A stretch of DNA of 56,175 nucleotides from CAZSBG01 sp964605145 (GCA_964605145.1 CAZSBG010000029.1:1-56175), one strand, 5' to 3'. Numbered from the stretch's first letter, positions 17,732 through 27,145 are shown. The notes: generated by a model not told the origin, from the letters alone. A program made the numbers and translations.

Positions 17732-19171
17732 TCACTCCAAAAACTCCACATCATATTCCCAGTCCCACTGGTCGAAATAGAGGTTGCCGCCTTTCCACTC
17801 CACTTCGCCGCGCTGGAAGTCGAGGGTTTCGGAGCGGAAATTGATTTTCGCAGGGAATAAAGGCTGCGAGTAATTGTCGTTGACAATCAGGCGGTAGGCA
17901 TCCATGCTGCCGATGAAGAACCATTTTTCATCATCATTTTTGCTGTCCACAACGCCGACATCGGAATCCACAGGGAGCCAGCCATACGGCTCGAAATAGA
18001 TTTCTCCCCAATCGTGCATGTTTTCCTGGCCGGGCGTGGTCGTCCAGCCGGACTGCCAGCGCGTTGGAATGCCATTCATGCGACACAGCGTCATGAAAAA
18101 GATTTCGTGCATGCCACAGTCGCAGTGCCGGTTCTGGTACACATAATCGCTGATATTGGCAAATGTGGAATATTCCCGCGCCGAAGCCCAGGGAATGTTG
18201 TCGCTGATCCACTGAAAAATCTTTCGCGCGATGAGGTAGGGATTGGTTTCTTCGCCCACTATTTGCCTTGAAAGCTGCTTGAGTTCATCCGAAAAAACTA
18301 CGTGCGGCGGGCGTTCCGCCAAAAACGGTTTCAGTTCATCTGTCATCTTCACCGGCTTTACTTTTTGGGGATCTATTTTTTGGTGAACTGCATGATTTGT
18401 AAATTCAAACACAACCTGAAATTCTGTTTTTTGATCAGCGACTGCCTCTTTTTCGAAATAGATGGAACGCTGTAAATATTTATCGTTATTGGCAATCAAA
18501 TGACTTTCCGGCATGCTGGAAATCAGCCGAACATCCACCTGGCGTTTCGGAATTTCGCGTGGAAACGGCAGCCAGCACCGAATAATTTCTCCATCCGGAA
18601 CAGCATTCGCGTTGACTGACAGGGTATACGTAATTCTCGATCGCACAGGATTCACGAATTTTTGACCGGTGGCCCGGGCTTCTCTGATGATACTTTTTAT
18701 GTCCGCCAACCGATTGTAAATCCTCGGGCCCGAGAATTTGTCCTTTTTCTTTTTAATGGCTTTCAATTTCTTATCAATCCGGAACAGATTTGGTCCGGCG
18801 TTTCGGAAATACTTTTTCTCACCATCAATTATCTTGAATTCCAGCGATTTTTCTTTTTCCCATCGACGAAGATCATCCTCTTTTACATCCGGCACATATT
18901 TTTTGATGTATTCCATGATCTCTTCCTGCGTGCGGTTGAAATCTCTCCGAATGCGTTCCAGGCGTTCAATCTGAAAGGATAATTCCAAACGATGGGCCGG
19001 CAGCAACTCCGTATTGGTCGCGATTTCGAGCTTCATAAGTTGTTGGGCCGTGGTAAATTCTCCACAATCAATGAGTCGCTGAAATTTTTCAGGAATTTGG
19101 GCGAAAACCATCATGCAAGATGAAAGAAGAATTAAAAGAAGGATCAGTGAAAAACGAATTGATTTTTTCAT
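17732..19171 (-). CDS. Secreted transglutaminase-like cysteine protease-fold protein
   Basis: 479 aa. Signal peptide at residues 1-25 ending MVFAQ. Residues 27-170 are helical and charged. The transglutaminase-like core starts near 315: the nucleophile lies in NRHCDCGMHEIFF (Cys about 350-352), the His in NMHDWGEIYF (about 384) and the Asp in WLPVDSDVG (about 402), the order expected for the Cys-His-Asp triad. Bacterial members act as periplasmic peptidases or amidases. It lies 67 bp downstream of the ABC export operon on the same strand and may be read through from it, though a direct link with export is not shown. Confidence 0.85.
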   Translation of the reverse strand: MKKSIRFSLILLLILLSSCMMVFAQIPEKFQRLIDCGEFTTAQQLMKLEIATNTELLPAHRLELSFQIERLERIRRDFNRTQEEIMEYIKKYVPDVKEDDLRRWEKEKSLEFKIIDGEKKYFRNAGPNLFRIDKKLKAIKKKKDKFSGPRIYNRLADIKSIIREARATGQKFVNPVRSRITYTLSVNANAVPDGEIIRCWLPFPREIPKRQVDVRLISSMPESHLIANNDKYLQRSIYFEKEAVADQKTEFQVVFEFTNHAVHQKIDPQKVKPVKMTDELKPFLAERPPHVVFSDELKQLSRQIVGEETNPYLIARKIFQWISDNIPWASAREYSTFANISDYVYQNRHCDCGMHEIFFMTLCRMNGIPTRWQSGWTTTPGQENMHDWGEIYFEPYGWLPVDSDVGVVDSKNDDEKWFFIGSMDAYRLIVNDNYSQPLFPAKINFRSETLDFQRGEVEWKGGNLYFDQWDWEYDVEFLE

Positions 19172-19238
19172 TTTTACCTCGATTTTTGTTTGACTATAAA
19201 TTAATTATCGCGCATTAAGATTCATTTTGAACCGTGAG

Positions 19239-20384
19239 TTATCCCACCCTCTTTTGAAAACGAATGCCGCTAAATGTGATCACCAAAATACTGAACAGCG
19301 ACATTATTAATCCCTGTGGCCACAGATGAGCCAATCCGCTGCCTTTCAAAAATAATTCTCGCACCACGGTGACAAAATATCGAACCGGATTGATGTATGT
19401 CAGGTATTGCATAATTTTTGGCATATTATCAATTGGGAACATAAACCCGGACATGAGAATGGAAAACAACATGAAAAACCAGGCCATGAATAACGCCTGC
19501 TGCTGCGTTTTCGAGCTGGTCGAAATTAGAATTCCCACGCCAAGGGTGGTGAACATGAACACAAATGCGAATCCAAATAATTCAAGTAAGTTACCCCGAA
19601 TGGGTATGTGGTACCACAACCGCGCTACAAGGATTGCAAAACTGATTTCGAACAATCCCAAAACGGCGAATGGAACCGTTTTACCCAACATGAGCTGGTA
19701 GGATTTAACAGGTGTTACGTTTAACTGCTCCAGGGTTCCAATCTCCTTTTCCTTCACTATGCCCAATGCAGTAAGCAATGAAGTAATCACCGTGAGCAAA
19801 ATCACGATGATGCCCGGGATCATATAATTCTTTGCCAATAAATTTGGATTGTACCACACCCGGGTTTCCGATTCCACAAAATGGGCATTTTTTATCATCG
19901 AAGGATTGAGATGAATCTGTTCAGCCATTATTTCTTCGGTGAATGATTGAATGATTCGCTGGGCATACCCCATTGCCACCAGCGAAGAATTGGAATCCTG
20001 GCCATCCACCAGCAACTGGATGGCTGGAACGGCATTTCGTTTGAGGTCGTATTCGAATTTTTGTGGAATGACAATGGCAATACTCGCCTTTCCTCTGTCA
20101 AGATAACTGGCAATGGCCTGTTGATTGCTGACGTGATACTCCAAATCAAAATATTGATTATTCCCGAAACGCCGAATGATCTCACGGCTGGTTGCGCTGC
20201 GATCCATATCGCACACCACCGTGGCTATATTTTTAATATCAGTGGAAACAGCATAGCCTAAAAGCACTAATTGAACAATGGGCATGACAAATATGATTGC
20301 CAGCATGGGTTTATCGCGGAACACCTGAATGAATTCTTTTTGAATGAGAAACAATATTTTTCGGATCTTTTTTTTCATTATCAC
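19239..20384 (-). CDS. ABC-2 type permease (YhhJ/YbhR-like), second subunit
   Basis: 381 aa. Architecture of ABC2_membrane_3 proteins: one N-terminal helix (about 25-47), a large extracytoplasmic domain (about 50-180) and five C-terminal helices with the signature VKEKEIGTLEQLNVTPVKSYQLMLGK between helices 2 and 3. It ends with the coupling segment MPKIMQYLTYINPVRYFV. It pairs with the homologous permease 6 bp upstream and the two ATPases before it to form an exporter. Last gene of the export operon before the transglutaminase gene. Confidence 0.88.
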   Translation of the reverse strand: MIMKKKIRKILFLIQKEFIQVFRDKPMLAIIFVMPIVQLVLLGYAVSTDIKNIATVVCDMDRSATSREIIRRFGNNQYFDLEYHVSNQQAIASYLDRGKASIAIVIPQKFEYDLKRNAVPAIQLLVDGQDSNSSLVAMGYAQRIIQSFTEEIMAEQIHLNPSMIKNAHFVESETRVWYNPNLLAKNYMIPGIIVILLTVITSLLTALGIVKEKEIGTLEQLNVTPVKSYQLMLGKTVPFAVLGLFEISFAILVARLWYHIPIRGNLLELFGFAFVFMFTTLGVGILISTSSKTQQQALFMAWFFMLFSILMSGFMFPIDNMPKIMQYLTYINPVRYFVTVVRELFLKGSGLAHLWPQGLIMSLFSILVITFSGIRFQKRVG

Positions 20385-20390
20385 TGAACC

Positions 20391-21497
20391 TCAGTCTAAA
20401 TTTGTCCTGAACCTGGCCACACTAATTAACAGCAGAAATGTACCAAGAACAAAGAGAAAAATGGTATTGGGCCACAGAATAGGAACCCCGATTCCCTTTA
20501 AAATTATGCCGCGAATGATATTAATATAATATTTTGCCGGGACAACATAACTCAGGCCCTGCAACACCATTGGCATGCTGCGAATCGGGAAAATAAACCC
20601 GGAGAGGATGAGTGAAGGCAGAATGGTAATGACTAACGATCCCATCATGGCCACCTGCTGCGTCTTGACCCGCGTGGAAATGAACACGCCAATGGCTAAC
20701 GATGCGTAAAGGTAAAATATTGAAAGCAGTGTAAGAGCGATGAGGCTGCCCTGAATTTCCACGCCGAACATGAGTTTGGCCGATGCAACCACCAGCGCGC
20801 CATCGAGAAAAGCAATGATGATGTACGGAAAAACTTTCCCAAAAATAATCTCCGCCGGCCTGACCGGGGAGACCAAAATTTGCTCCATGGTGCCTGTTTC
20901 CTTTTCGCGGGCAATGGTCACCGAGGTCATCAGCGCGCAAATCATCATGAGAATTACCGCCACCAGTCCGGGAATGATGAAGTGCCCGCTCTCCAAATCC
21001 GGATTATACCAGACACGCGGTTCAATTGCAATGGGAGCCCGAACGCCATTTTCGTTGAGTTCTTGCGAATACGTGGTCAATATCATTTCCACGTAATTCA
21101 TCACAATAGTCGCTGTATTGGAGTCGCTTCCATCAATGATCACCTGTACCGGCGTATGCAAATTCGTGGCAATGCTTTTGGAAAAATCATTCGGAAAAAC
21201 AATGACCGCCTTTACTTTTCGTTTCTGAAAAAGGTCTTCTATCTGATTGCGATTGTCCGGATATGCCACAACGGTGAAATAGCCGGACCGGGTAAAACGT
21301 TCGATTACTTGCCGGCTGGCGCCGGATCGGTCGGGATCGTGGACGCCGAGATTAATATTGTTGATGTCAATTTTAATGGCGTGGCCGTATAGAAAAATCA
21401 TCATGACCGGCATTAAAAATGCCAGCAGCAACGAACGCGGATCCCGGAGAATGTGACGGAATTCTTTTTTGATAATGGCAAATACGCGTGTATTCAT
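20391..21497 (-). CDS. ABC-2 type permease (YbhS-like), first subunit
   Basis: 368 aa with the same layout as the next gene: N-terminal helix after RDPRSLLLAFLMPVMMIFLYG, an extracytoplasmic domain (about 50-175), then five helices with the motif AREKETGTMEQILVSPVRPA and MPMVLQGLSYVVPAKYYI. The two permeases are paralogues, presumably forming a heterodimeric channel like E. coli YbhS/YbhR. The stop is 6 bp from the start of its partner. Confidence 0.88.
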   Translation of the reverse strand: MNTRVFAIIKKEFRHILRDPRSLLLAFLMPVMMIFLYGHAIKIDINNINLGVHDPDRSGASRQVIERFTRSGYFTVVAYPDNRNQIEDLFQKRKVKAVIVFPNDFSKSIATNLHTPVQVIIDGSDSNTATIVMNYVEMILTTYSQELNENGVRAPIAIEPRVWYNPDLESGHFIIPGLVAVILMMICALMTSVTIAREKETGTMEQILVSPVRPAEIIFGKVFPYIIIAFLDGALVVASAKLMFGVEIQGSLIALTLLSIFYLYASLAIGVFISTRVKTQQVAMMGSLVITILPSLILSGFIFPIRSMPMVLQGLSYVVPAKYYINIIRGIILKGIGVPILWPNTIFLFVLGTFLLLISVARFRTNLD

Positions 21498-21576
21498 GGA
21501 TTGAATTATTCCTTAAATTTTTTACTGGAGAACCAACTTTCAAATTGGCCGTTAGATGTTCACCTGCTTCAGGCTG

Positions 21577-22305
21577 CTATTTTCTGTTCACCAGGGAAAT
21601 GAACACATCCTCAATGGATGTTTTCTGATAGCTCGCTTTCAGTTTATTCGGCGAATCGATGGTGATGATTTCCCCCTGGTGCATGATGGACAATCGATTG
21701 CAGTATTCAGCTTCGTCCATGTAATGGGTGGTCACAAAAACCGTTGTTCCCCTAACTGCCAGATCATAAATCAATTCCCAGAAATTGCGTCTCGAAATCG
21801 GGTCCACACCGGATGTGGGTTCATCCAGAAATACTATGGATGGATTGTGCAAAATGGCGCATCCCAGAGCCAGTCTTTGTTTCCAGCCCAGTGGGATTTC
21901 ACTGGTCAGGGTTTTGCGCTGCGCCCGAAGGTTCAACTTGTCCAGCATCCAGTTTTTTTGCTGATCCAACACCTCTTTGTCGAGTCCGTAAACACCACCG
22001 TAAAAAGTGATGTTTTCTTCAACGGTTAAATCATTGTACAACGAAAATTTCTGTGACATGTAACCGATATTTTCCTTCACAGACTCCGGTTGTTTTCCAA
22101 TATCAAATCCATGAACCCAGGCCTGGCCGGACGTGGGCAGCAACAGACCGCACAGCATTCGAATCGTGGTGGTTTTACCGGCGCCATTGGCGCCCAGGAA
22201 ACCAAAAATCTCTCCCCGGCTGACCTCAAAACTTATATTATTCACAGCCACGAACTTGCCGAATGTTTTTGTCAAATTTTCAACTTTCACCGATGTTTCA
22301 TTCAT
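21577..22305 (-). CDS. ABC exporter ATPase (YbhF C-terminal half-like)
   Basis: 242 aa. Walker A GANGAGKTTT (about 37-46), Q-loop in YMSQKFSLYNDLTV, Walker B IVFLDEPTSGVDP and the switch His in VTTHYMDEAEYC. The ABC signature, normally LSGGW/Q, reads IPLGWKQRLALGC, a degenerate form, as is common in one half of YbhF-like dimers. It stands 13 bp after the other ATPase gene; the two separate proteins together correspond to the single tandem YbhF of Enterobacteria. Confidence 0.88.
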   Translation of the reverse strand: MNETSVKVENLTKTFGKFVAVNNISFEVSRGEIFGFLGANGAGKTTTIRMLCGLLLPTSGQAWVHGFDIGKQPESVKENIGYMSQKFSLYNDLTVEENITFYGGVYGLDKEVLDQQKNWMLDKLNLRAQRKTLTSEIPLGWKQRLALGCAILHNPSIVFLDEPTSGVDPISRRNFWELIYDLAVRGTTVFVTTHYMDEAEYCNRLSIMHQGEIITIDSPNKLKASYQKTSIEDVFISLVNRK

Positions 22306-22318
22306 TTCGTCGCTCTCT

Positions 22319-23230
22319 CTAATGTTTCATCAGTTCAATAAATGTATCTTCAATTGAAGGAGGAACGATTTCCATGGACTTGATCGAGGGTATTTCTTTT
22401 TCGATTTTCTTCATTAGTACATCCCCATTGTCCTTAACGGTGACATGAATTTTATCTCCAAATATCTGCACCGATTCAATGAAATCCAGTTGCTCCATTT
22501 TTTTTGCCGTTGGGATTAGCTCTTCACTGACAATTTCTAATAACTGGTGGGTGAATAGCCTTGATATATTTTGGGTTGAATCGATCGCCAGAATTTCTCC
22601 GCGGTGCATCATGGCAATGCGATCGCATTGTTGCGCTTCATCCATATAGGGCGTCGAAACGAGAATTGACACGCCTTCGTTCTTCAAATCATGAAGAATC
22701 TGCCAGAATTCCCGCCGGGAAACTGGATCTACCCCGGTTGTGGGCTCATCTAAGATGAGAAGCCGGGGCGTGTGAATCATGGTACAACTGAGCGCCAATT
22801 TCTGTTTCATGCCGCCGGATAGCTGTTCTGCCCGCCTTTTTTGAAAAAGACCCAGATTGCTGAATTTAAGCAGCCGTTCCAATCGATGCTCACGTTCCTT
22901 TTTGGGCACCTTGTACAAATCAGCAAAAAATCTCAGGTTTTCATCGACCGACAAATCAGGATAAAGCGAAAACCGTTGAGGCATATAGCCAATAATTTTT
23001 TTGATTTCCGTGATTTGCCTTTTCACGTCAAAACCGAAAATTGTGCATTCACCTGCATCGAATGTCAACAATCCGCACAGAATTCGCATTGTCGTGGTTT
23101 TTCCGGCGCCATCCGGCCCGATCAGGCCGTACAATTCTCCCTCTTCGATATCAAATGAAATACGTTTGACGGCCTCGGTTCCCGGGTACGATTTTTTCAA
23201 GCCTTCTACTTCAACAACAGTTTTGCTCAC
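22319..23230 (-). CDS. ABC exporter ATPase (YbhF N-terminal half-like)
   Basis: 303 aa. Walker A GPDGAGKTTT (about 38-47), a canonical signature EQLSGGMKQKLALSC, Walker B LLILDEPTTGVDP, and a Q-loop in GYMPQRFSLYPDLSV. The switch position carries Pro-Tyr (VSTPYMDEAQQC), replacing the usual catalytic His, so this site may not hydrolyse ATP efficiently; the partner ATPase keeps the His but has a degenerate signature. A C-terminal extension of about 75 residues resembles the DrrA-type regulatory tail. Confidence 0.88.
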   Translation of the reverse strand: MSKTVVEVEGLKKSYPGTEAVKRISFDIEEGELYGLIGPDGAGKTTTMRILCGLLTFDAGECTIFGFDVKRQITEIKKIIGYMPQRFSLYPDLSVDENLRFFADLYKVPKKEREHRLERLLKFSNLGLFQKRRAEQLSGGMKQKLALSCTMIHTPRLLILDEPTTGVDPVSRREFWQILHDLKNEGVSILVSTPYMDEAQQCDRIAMMHRGEILAIDSTQNISRLFTHQLLEIVSEELIPTAKKMEQLDFIESVQIFGDKIHVTVKDNGDVLMKKIEKEIPSIKSMEIVPPSIEDTFIELMKH

Positions 23231-23279
23231 AAATTTGTCCCCTAATTTTCAATATATTTTGACGTACTGAATATTCACA

Positions 23280-24182
23280 TTATTTTTCAACAATAATATC
23301 TGCCGGCATACCGATCTTTAATTCATTATCCGGATTTGGCAATTCAATTTTAACAGCATAAACAAGATCCGCCCGTGCTTCTTTGGTTTGCACATTTTTT
23401 GGTGTAAATTCTGCTTTGGGTGAAATCCATATCACCTTTCCGCTGAATTTTTTTTCCGGGAATGAATCAACCATAATTTCCGCACGTTCATTCAGTGTGA
23501 CAAATCCCAATTCCGGCGCTGTGACATACAATTTGATCCACATTCGTGAAAGGTCCGCAATATCCACAACAGACATGCCCTGGGAAATCGTCTCGCCCTG
23601 TTCCACATATTTTTTAATGACGGTGCCGGTCACCGGACTTTTAATGGTGCAATCATCTACCTGACTCTGAATTAAATGTAAATTCGCTTCAATTTGAAGC
23701 TTTTTCATTTGGGACGCCTGATAGCCTGACTTTGCCTGTCGCAATTGCGTCTTTGCCAGGCTGTGTTGTGTTTCGATATCATCCATTTGTTGCTGAGTTG
23801 CGGACCCCTGATTATAAAGTGATGTGATGCGCTCAAACTTCTTTTTCACATTTTCCAATTGTTCTTCGGCTAAAGCAATTTTTTCCCTGGCTGAATTCAT
23901 GACAAATTTTACTTCGGCCAACCCCGCTTCAATTTGCTCTCTCTGAAGCGCCACTTTTTCCGTGTCCACAACAGCAATGACATTTCCAGGTTCCACCATA
24001 GCGCCTTCTTTTACCAGCATTTCCAAAATCTGGCCGCCTGTTTTGGAGCGAATATTTATTTCTGTTGCTTCAAGCGATCCGGAACCGGTTATGATGTTGC
24101 TCTGGTCGTTGCCGCAGCTCTGCATTAAAACAGTGAAGAGTATGATGATGCTGATTCTATTGAATCGTACAAAAGTTTTCAT
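23280..24182 (-). CDS. HlyD/AcrA-family periplasmic adaptor lipoprotein
   Basis: 300 aa. Signal ending LMQSC (Cys23), so membrane-anchored by lipid. The lipoyl half-motifs GGQILEMLVKEGAMVEPGNVIA (about 50-70) and VTGTVIKKYVEQGETISQGM (about 185-205) flank an alpha-helical hairpin of about 100 residues (about 75-175, QIEAGLAEVKFVMNSAREKI and ATQQQMDDIETQHSLAKTQL). A beta-barrel follows and the chain ends IGMPADIIVEK. It bridges the ABC permease pair and the TolC-type channel encoded just upstream. Confidence 0.9.
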   Translation of the reverse strand: MKTFVRFNRISIIILFTVLMQSCGNDQSNIITGSGSLEATEINIRSKTGGQILEMLVKEGAMVEPGNVIAVVDTEKVALQREQIEAGLAEVKFVMNSAREKIALAEEQLENVKKKFERITSLYNQGSATQQQMDDIETQHSLAKTQLRQAKSGYQASQMKKLQIEANLHLIQSQVDDCTIKSPVTGTVIKKYVEQGETISQGMSVVDIADLSRMWIKLYVTAPELGFVTLNERAEIMVDSFPEKKFSGKVIWISPKAEFTPKNVQTKEARADLVYAVKIELPNPDNELKIGMPADIIVEK

Positions 24183-24200
24183 TATCCATCCTCCAAAATT

Positions 24201-25547
24201 TTACTCATTCGCCTTTCCAAGCGCTCGGTTGAGATCCGCAACAGCGATACGGTAATCAATAATTGCCTGGATTTTATCAATCCTGGATTGCGTCAATTGA
24301 GTTTCTGCATCCAAAAAATCTGTGTTTGTAACCATTCCCTGCTTAAACTGGTCTTTCACCAGGCGCAGATTTTCTGCTGCCTGGTGCTCTTTCTTCAAAG
24401 ATATTTTCAGATTTTTTTTCGCCTCGTCCTTTGTCAGAACTGACTTTTTCACATCGCTTTGAATCAGTCGTTTGGCTTTATTCTGAGTTTCAATGATCTG
24501 ATCTCTTTGAATCCGCGCCGCTGCGATTTGCGATTTCCTGGCCCCCCAATCCCACAAACTCCATTTCATATTAATTCCGACAGCCCAATAATCCATCCAC
24601 TCATTTTTGAATGCGTTAATGGCCGGTTTGCCATATTCGTAAAATCCCACAAGAGATAATTGGGGATAGTATGCCGCTTTGTTTCCCTCGATATATTTTC
24701 GAGCAGCCTCTGCCGAAGCAGTCAGCACCGACAATTCAGGACGTTGCTGCGATTCCGTCGTCCTTACGGCCTCAGCATCAATTTCCTGAAAGCTGAATTC
24801 GGTCTCCAAATCCGGCAGGACCTGATCACTGGATTCCATACCCATCAGGTTCACCAGGTTAAGCGTGGCTAATTGTATTGCATGGTCGGCCCGGCTTATA
24901 TTCAATTCAACTTCCGAAACTTTGATTTCAATTTTCAAAACTTCGTTACGCGGTATCATTCCCTGTTCATACAAATTTTTCACATCACTCAAATGCGCCT
25001 GAACCAAATTCATCGAAGCCGCGGCAATTTCTTTCATTTTGTAGGCTTTAATCAAACAAAAATATGCGGATTTTACATGAAAAATCAAACTGTTCAACTC
25101 AGCTTTTAAATCATAAATTTCTGACTGCAATTGCTGCTCACCGGCCTGTATCAAATTTGTTATCCGAAAACCGGTGAATAATGGCTGCGTGACACCCAGC
25201 TTCAGCGAATAATTATCCTGACTTCCCAATTGAAATTCAATGTCAGGGACTCGCACAGGATCAGGGAAATAAGGCACCTCCAGCGAAAGTCCACCAATTT
25301 GCGCTTTTACCGCTTCACTGATTCTATTGTAGCTCGCATCAAAATTCAACTTTGGCATACGGGATGATTTGGCGAGTTTTAAATTGGTTTCTGCTTTTTT
25401 TATATCCATTTCTTTCAATCGGTAATCAGGATTATTCTGGCGAGCGATGTCAATGCATTCTTGCAGTTTTAACACTTTTGGTTGTGATTGCCCAAAAATG
25501 AGAGCTGGCACCAGCAGCAACAATAAATACATTTTTTTGAATGCCAT
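24201..25547 (-). CDS. TolC-family outer-membrane channel
   Basis: 448 aa. Signal peptide at residues 1-19 (ends IFGQS). Two repeated OEP units of long helices and short barrel strands: LQECIDIARQNNPDYRL at the start of unit 1 and ESQQRPELSVLTASAEAARK at the start of unit 2, with VKSAYFCLIKAYKM and VKDQFKQGMVTNTDFLDAET as the canonical helix turns. It forms the trimeric exit duct of the export system. It is the second gene of the operon, 45 bp after the tetR gene and 18 bp before the adaptor gene. Confidence 0.9.
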   Translation of the reverse strand: MAFKKMYLLLLLVPALIFGQSQPKVLKLQECIDIARQNNPDYRLKEMDIKKAETNLKLAKSSRMPKLNFDASYNRISEAVKAQIGGLSLEVPYFPDPVRVPDIEFQLGSQDNYSLKLGVTQPLFTGFRITNLIQAGEQQLQSEIYDLKAELNSLIFHVKSAYFCLIKAYKMKEIAAASMNLVQAHLSDVKNLYEQGMIPRNEVLKIEIKVSEVELNISRADHAIQLATLNLVNLMGMESSDQVLPDLETEFSFQEIDAEAVRTTESQQRPELSVLTASAEAARKYIEGNKAAYYPQLSLVGFYEYGKPAINAFKNEWMDYWAVGINMKWSLWDWGARKSQIAAARIQRDQIIETQNKAKRLIQSDVKKSVLTKDEAKKNLKISLKKEHQAAENLRLVKDQFKQGMVTNTDFLDAETQLTQSRIDKIQAIIDYRIAVADLNRALGKANE

Positions 25548-25592
25548 TTTTTCACCTCTGTTTAAACTGAAATCTGTAGAAACATCTCTGAA

Positions 25593-26222
25593 TTAGTATT
25601 TATTCAACAAACCATTTTCCAGCAAATCAATGATACTTCGCTGCCGTTCCTGAAGAAAGATATCCTGGTTGATCAAACGAAATTCATCGACCTGTCTGAA
25701 AATAGGTTTGGCAATAAAATAGATGAGACACATTCCAAGAATGCTGATGAAAGTCTGTATTGGATCGACATTGCGAAATTGTCCGCTTTCAACACTCTCC
25801 TCGATCATTGACAGAATATTTGCGGAAACCTTCAATTCTTTTTTCGAAAATATCTCCTTTATAATTCCGGAAACTACCTCTGCCCCATCTGCTATTTCGC
25901 GCAGCATTATCCGGGGAAGACCTTCATTTCTGGAAAGAAAATTTGTATATTCCAGAACAATTTGCTCAATTTTTCGCTTCGGTTCAATTTCAGAGATCAC
26001 AATGCCATTGATCTTTTCAAACAATTGCCTGAAAATCGAATTCAAAACCTCAAGATATAACAAATCTTTATTACTGAAATAATAAAACAGCATTGCCTTA
26101 TTCACCCCGGCACGATCTGCAATTTCCTGCATTCGCGCGCCGTCCTTCCCCTTTTCGATAAAAACCAATTTGGCGGCTTCCAATATTTTGTTGCGTGTCG
26201 TAATTGAAGTTTTATCGTCCAT
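25593..26222 (-). CDS. TetR family repressor of the export operon
   Basis: 209 aa from ATG 26222, chosen because AAGGGG lies 8 bp upstream; a TTG start at 26246 would add eight residues. The N-terminal helix-turn-helix is typical: ILEAAKLVFIEKGKDGARMQ, EIADRAGVNKAMLFYYFSNK. The C-terminal ligand domain is a generic TetR_C with hydrophobic helices near residues 150-190. It is the first gene of the operon and its promoter is overlapped by paired inverted repeats, so autoregulation with induction by the exported compound or a related signal is expected. Confidence 0.88.
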   Translation of the reverse strand: MDDKTSITTRNKILEAAKLVFIEKGKDGARMQEIADRAGVNKAMLFYYFSNKDLLYLEVLNSIFRQLFEKINGIVISEIEPKRKIEQIVLEYTNFLSRNEGLPRIMLREIADGAEVVSGIIKEIFSKKELKVSANILSMIEESVESGQFRNVDPIQTFISILGMCLIYFIAKPIFRQVDEFRLINQDIFLQERQRSIIDLLENGLLNKY

Positions 26223-26252
26223 AATGACGCCCCTTAATTTGCTCAACTATTC

Positions 26253-26294
26253 AACCAAATGGTTCAACCCATTAGTTTAACCATTTGGTTAACC
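26253..26294 (-). promoter_or_regulatory. Paired operator repeats, probable TetR site
   Basis: AACCAAATGGTT (26253-26264) and its reverse complement AACCATTTGGTT (26279-26290) are separated by 14 bp, and GGTTAACC (26287-26294) abuts the -10. The dyads cover the expected transcription start of the TetR-led operon. Confidence 0.65.
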
Positions 26295-26323
26295 AAGATA
26301 CAAATATTTTTTTTAATTGTCAA
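26295..26323 (-). promoter_or_regulatory. Sigma70-type promoter of the tetR-tolC export operon
   Basis: On the minus strand TTGACA (26318-26323), a 17-bp spacer and TATCTT (26295-26300). The start point would fall within or next to the operator downstream. Confidence 0.75.
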
Positions 26324-26602
26324 CAAAAATTTTATTTTTTTGGGGGGGAATAAAAACAGGTTTCACAACAAAGCTGACTGGATGAATAACCTGAGAAAAT
26401 ACAGTATTTATCAATTGAAAAATATTTTCCTTGATTTAATTAAATATTTTTATTATCTTAACTATTTAAGTTAATTGACCCACCAAATATTCACTATGAC
26501 TTCTATTATTAGTTTCTGCCAAAAAAATATTTATCGATATTCATTTACATGGGTCATCCATAATATTTAACTATGTAAAATGAGATGCTTAAAGGAGAGG
26601 AA

Positions 26603-27031
26603 ATGAGCGAACATACTATTGGCCAGGAGGTTGAAGCCTTCTGTAAAAAATGTAAATCAGACACAATTCATGTAATTACAGCCATGACAGAATCAAAAAT
26701 TGACAAAGCCATGTGCAAAACATGCATGAGTTATCACAAGATCAAACTTGCTGAAGAGTCAACTGAAAAACCTCTCAAAAAAACTGCGAAAAAAGCGTCT
26801 ACAACCAAAACTAAAAAACGACCTCGACGAGATAAATGGACTCGCTTACTGGATAATGCAGATTCCGAAGAAGCTATTTCATACACAATGGATAAGATTT
26901 ATGAACTCGCCACGCCCATCAATCATAAAACCTTTGGACTTGGCGTTGTAAAAAATATTATCGACGTTCAGAAAATTGAAGTGCTTTTCCAGGATGGTGC
27001 TAAAATTTTGGTTCAGAATTATCAGGGTTAA
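26603..27031 (+). CDS. Zinc-ribbon protein with UvrD/PcrA-tail-like C-terminal domain
   Basis: 142 aa. ATG 26603 has AAAGGAGAGG immediately upstream, so the ATG 18 bp earlier is not the start. Cys14, Cys17, Cys38 and Cys41 (CKKC...CKTC) form a zinc ribbon. A Lys-rich linker (about 57-82) follows, then about 60 residues ending INHKTFGLGVVKNI and QKIEVLFQDGAKILVQNY. This H-x-x-FG-x-G-V ... K-x-x-V-x-F-x-x-G-x-K-x-L pattern resembles the Tudor-like C-terminal tail of UvrD/PcrA helicases, which binds RNA polymerase. The gene is monocistronic with its own terminator. A nucleic-acid or polymerase-binding role is inference. Confidence 0.7.
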   Translation: MSEHTIGQEVEAFCKKCKSDTIHVITAMTESKIDKAMCKTCMSYHKIKLAEESTEKPLKKTAKKASTTKTKKRPRRDKWTRLLDNADSEEAISYTMDKIYELATPINHKTFGLGVVKNIIDVQKIEVLFQDGAKILVQNYQG

Positions 27032-27145
27032 TTGATAGTTAAATTTCAATTCTTCGAGAGAGTATTATCTGAATAGCATTCCACTTTTAATCATGGTTGA
27101 CTGAAGCAGCAGGTTTCAAACCTGAACAGAGAATTGACTAAAAAC

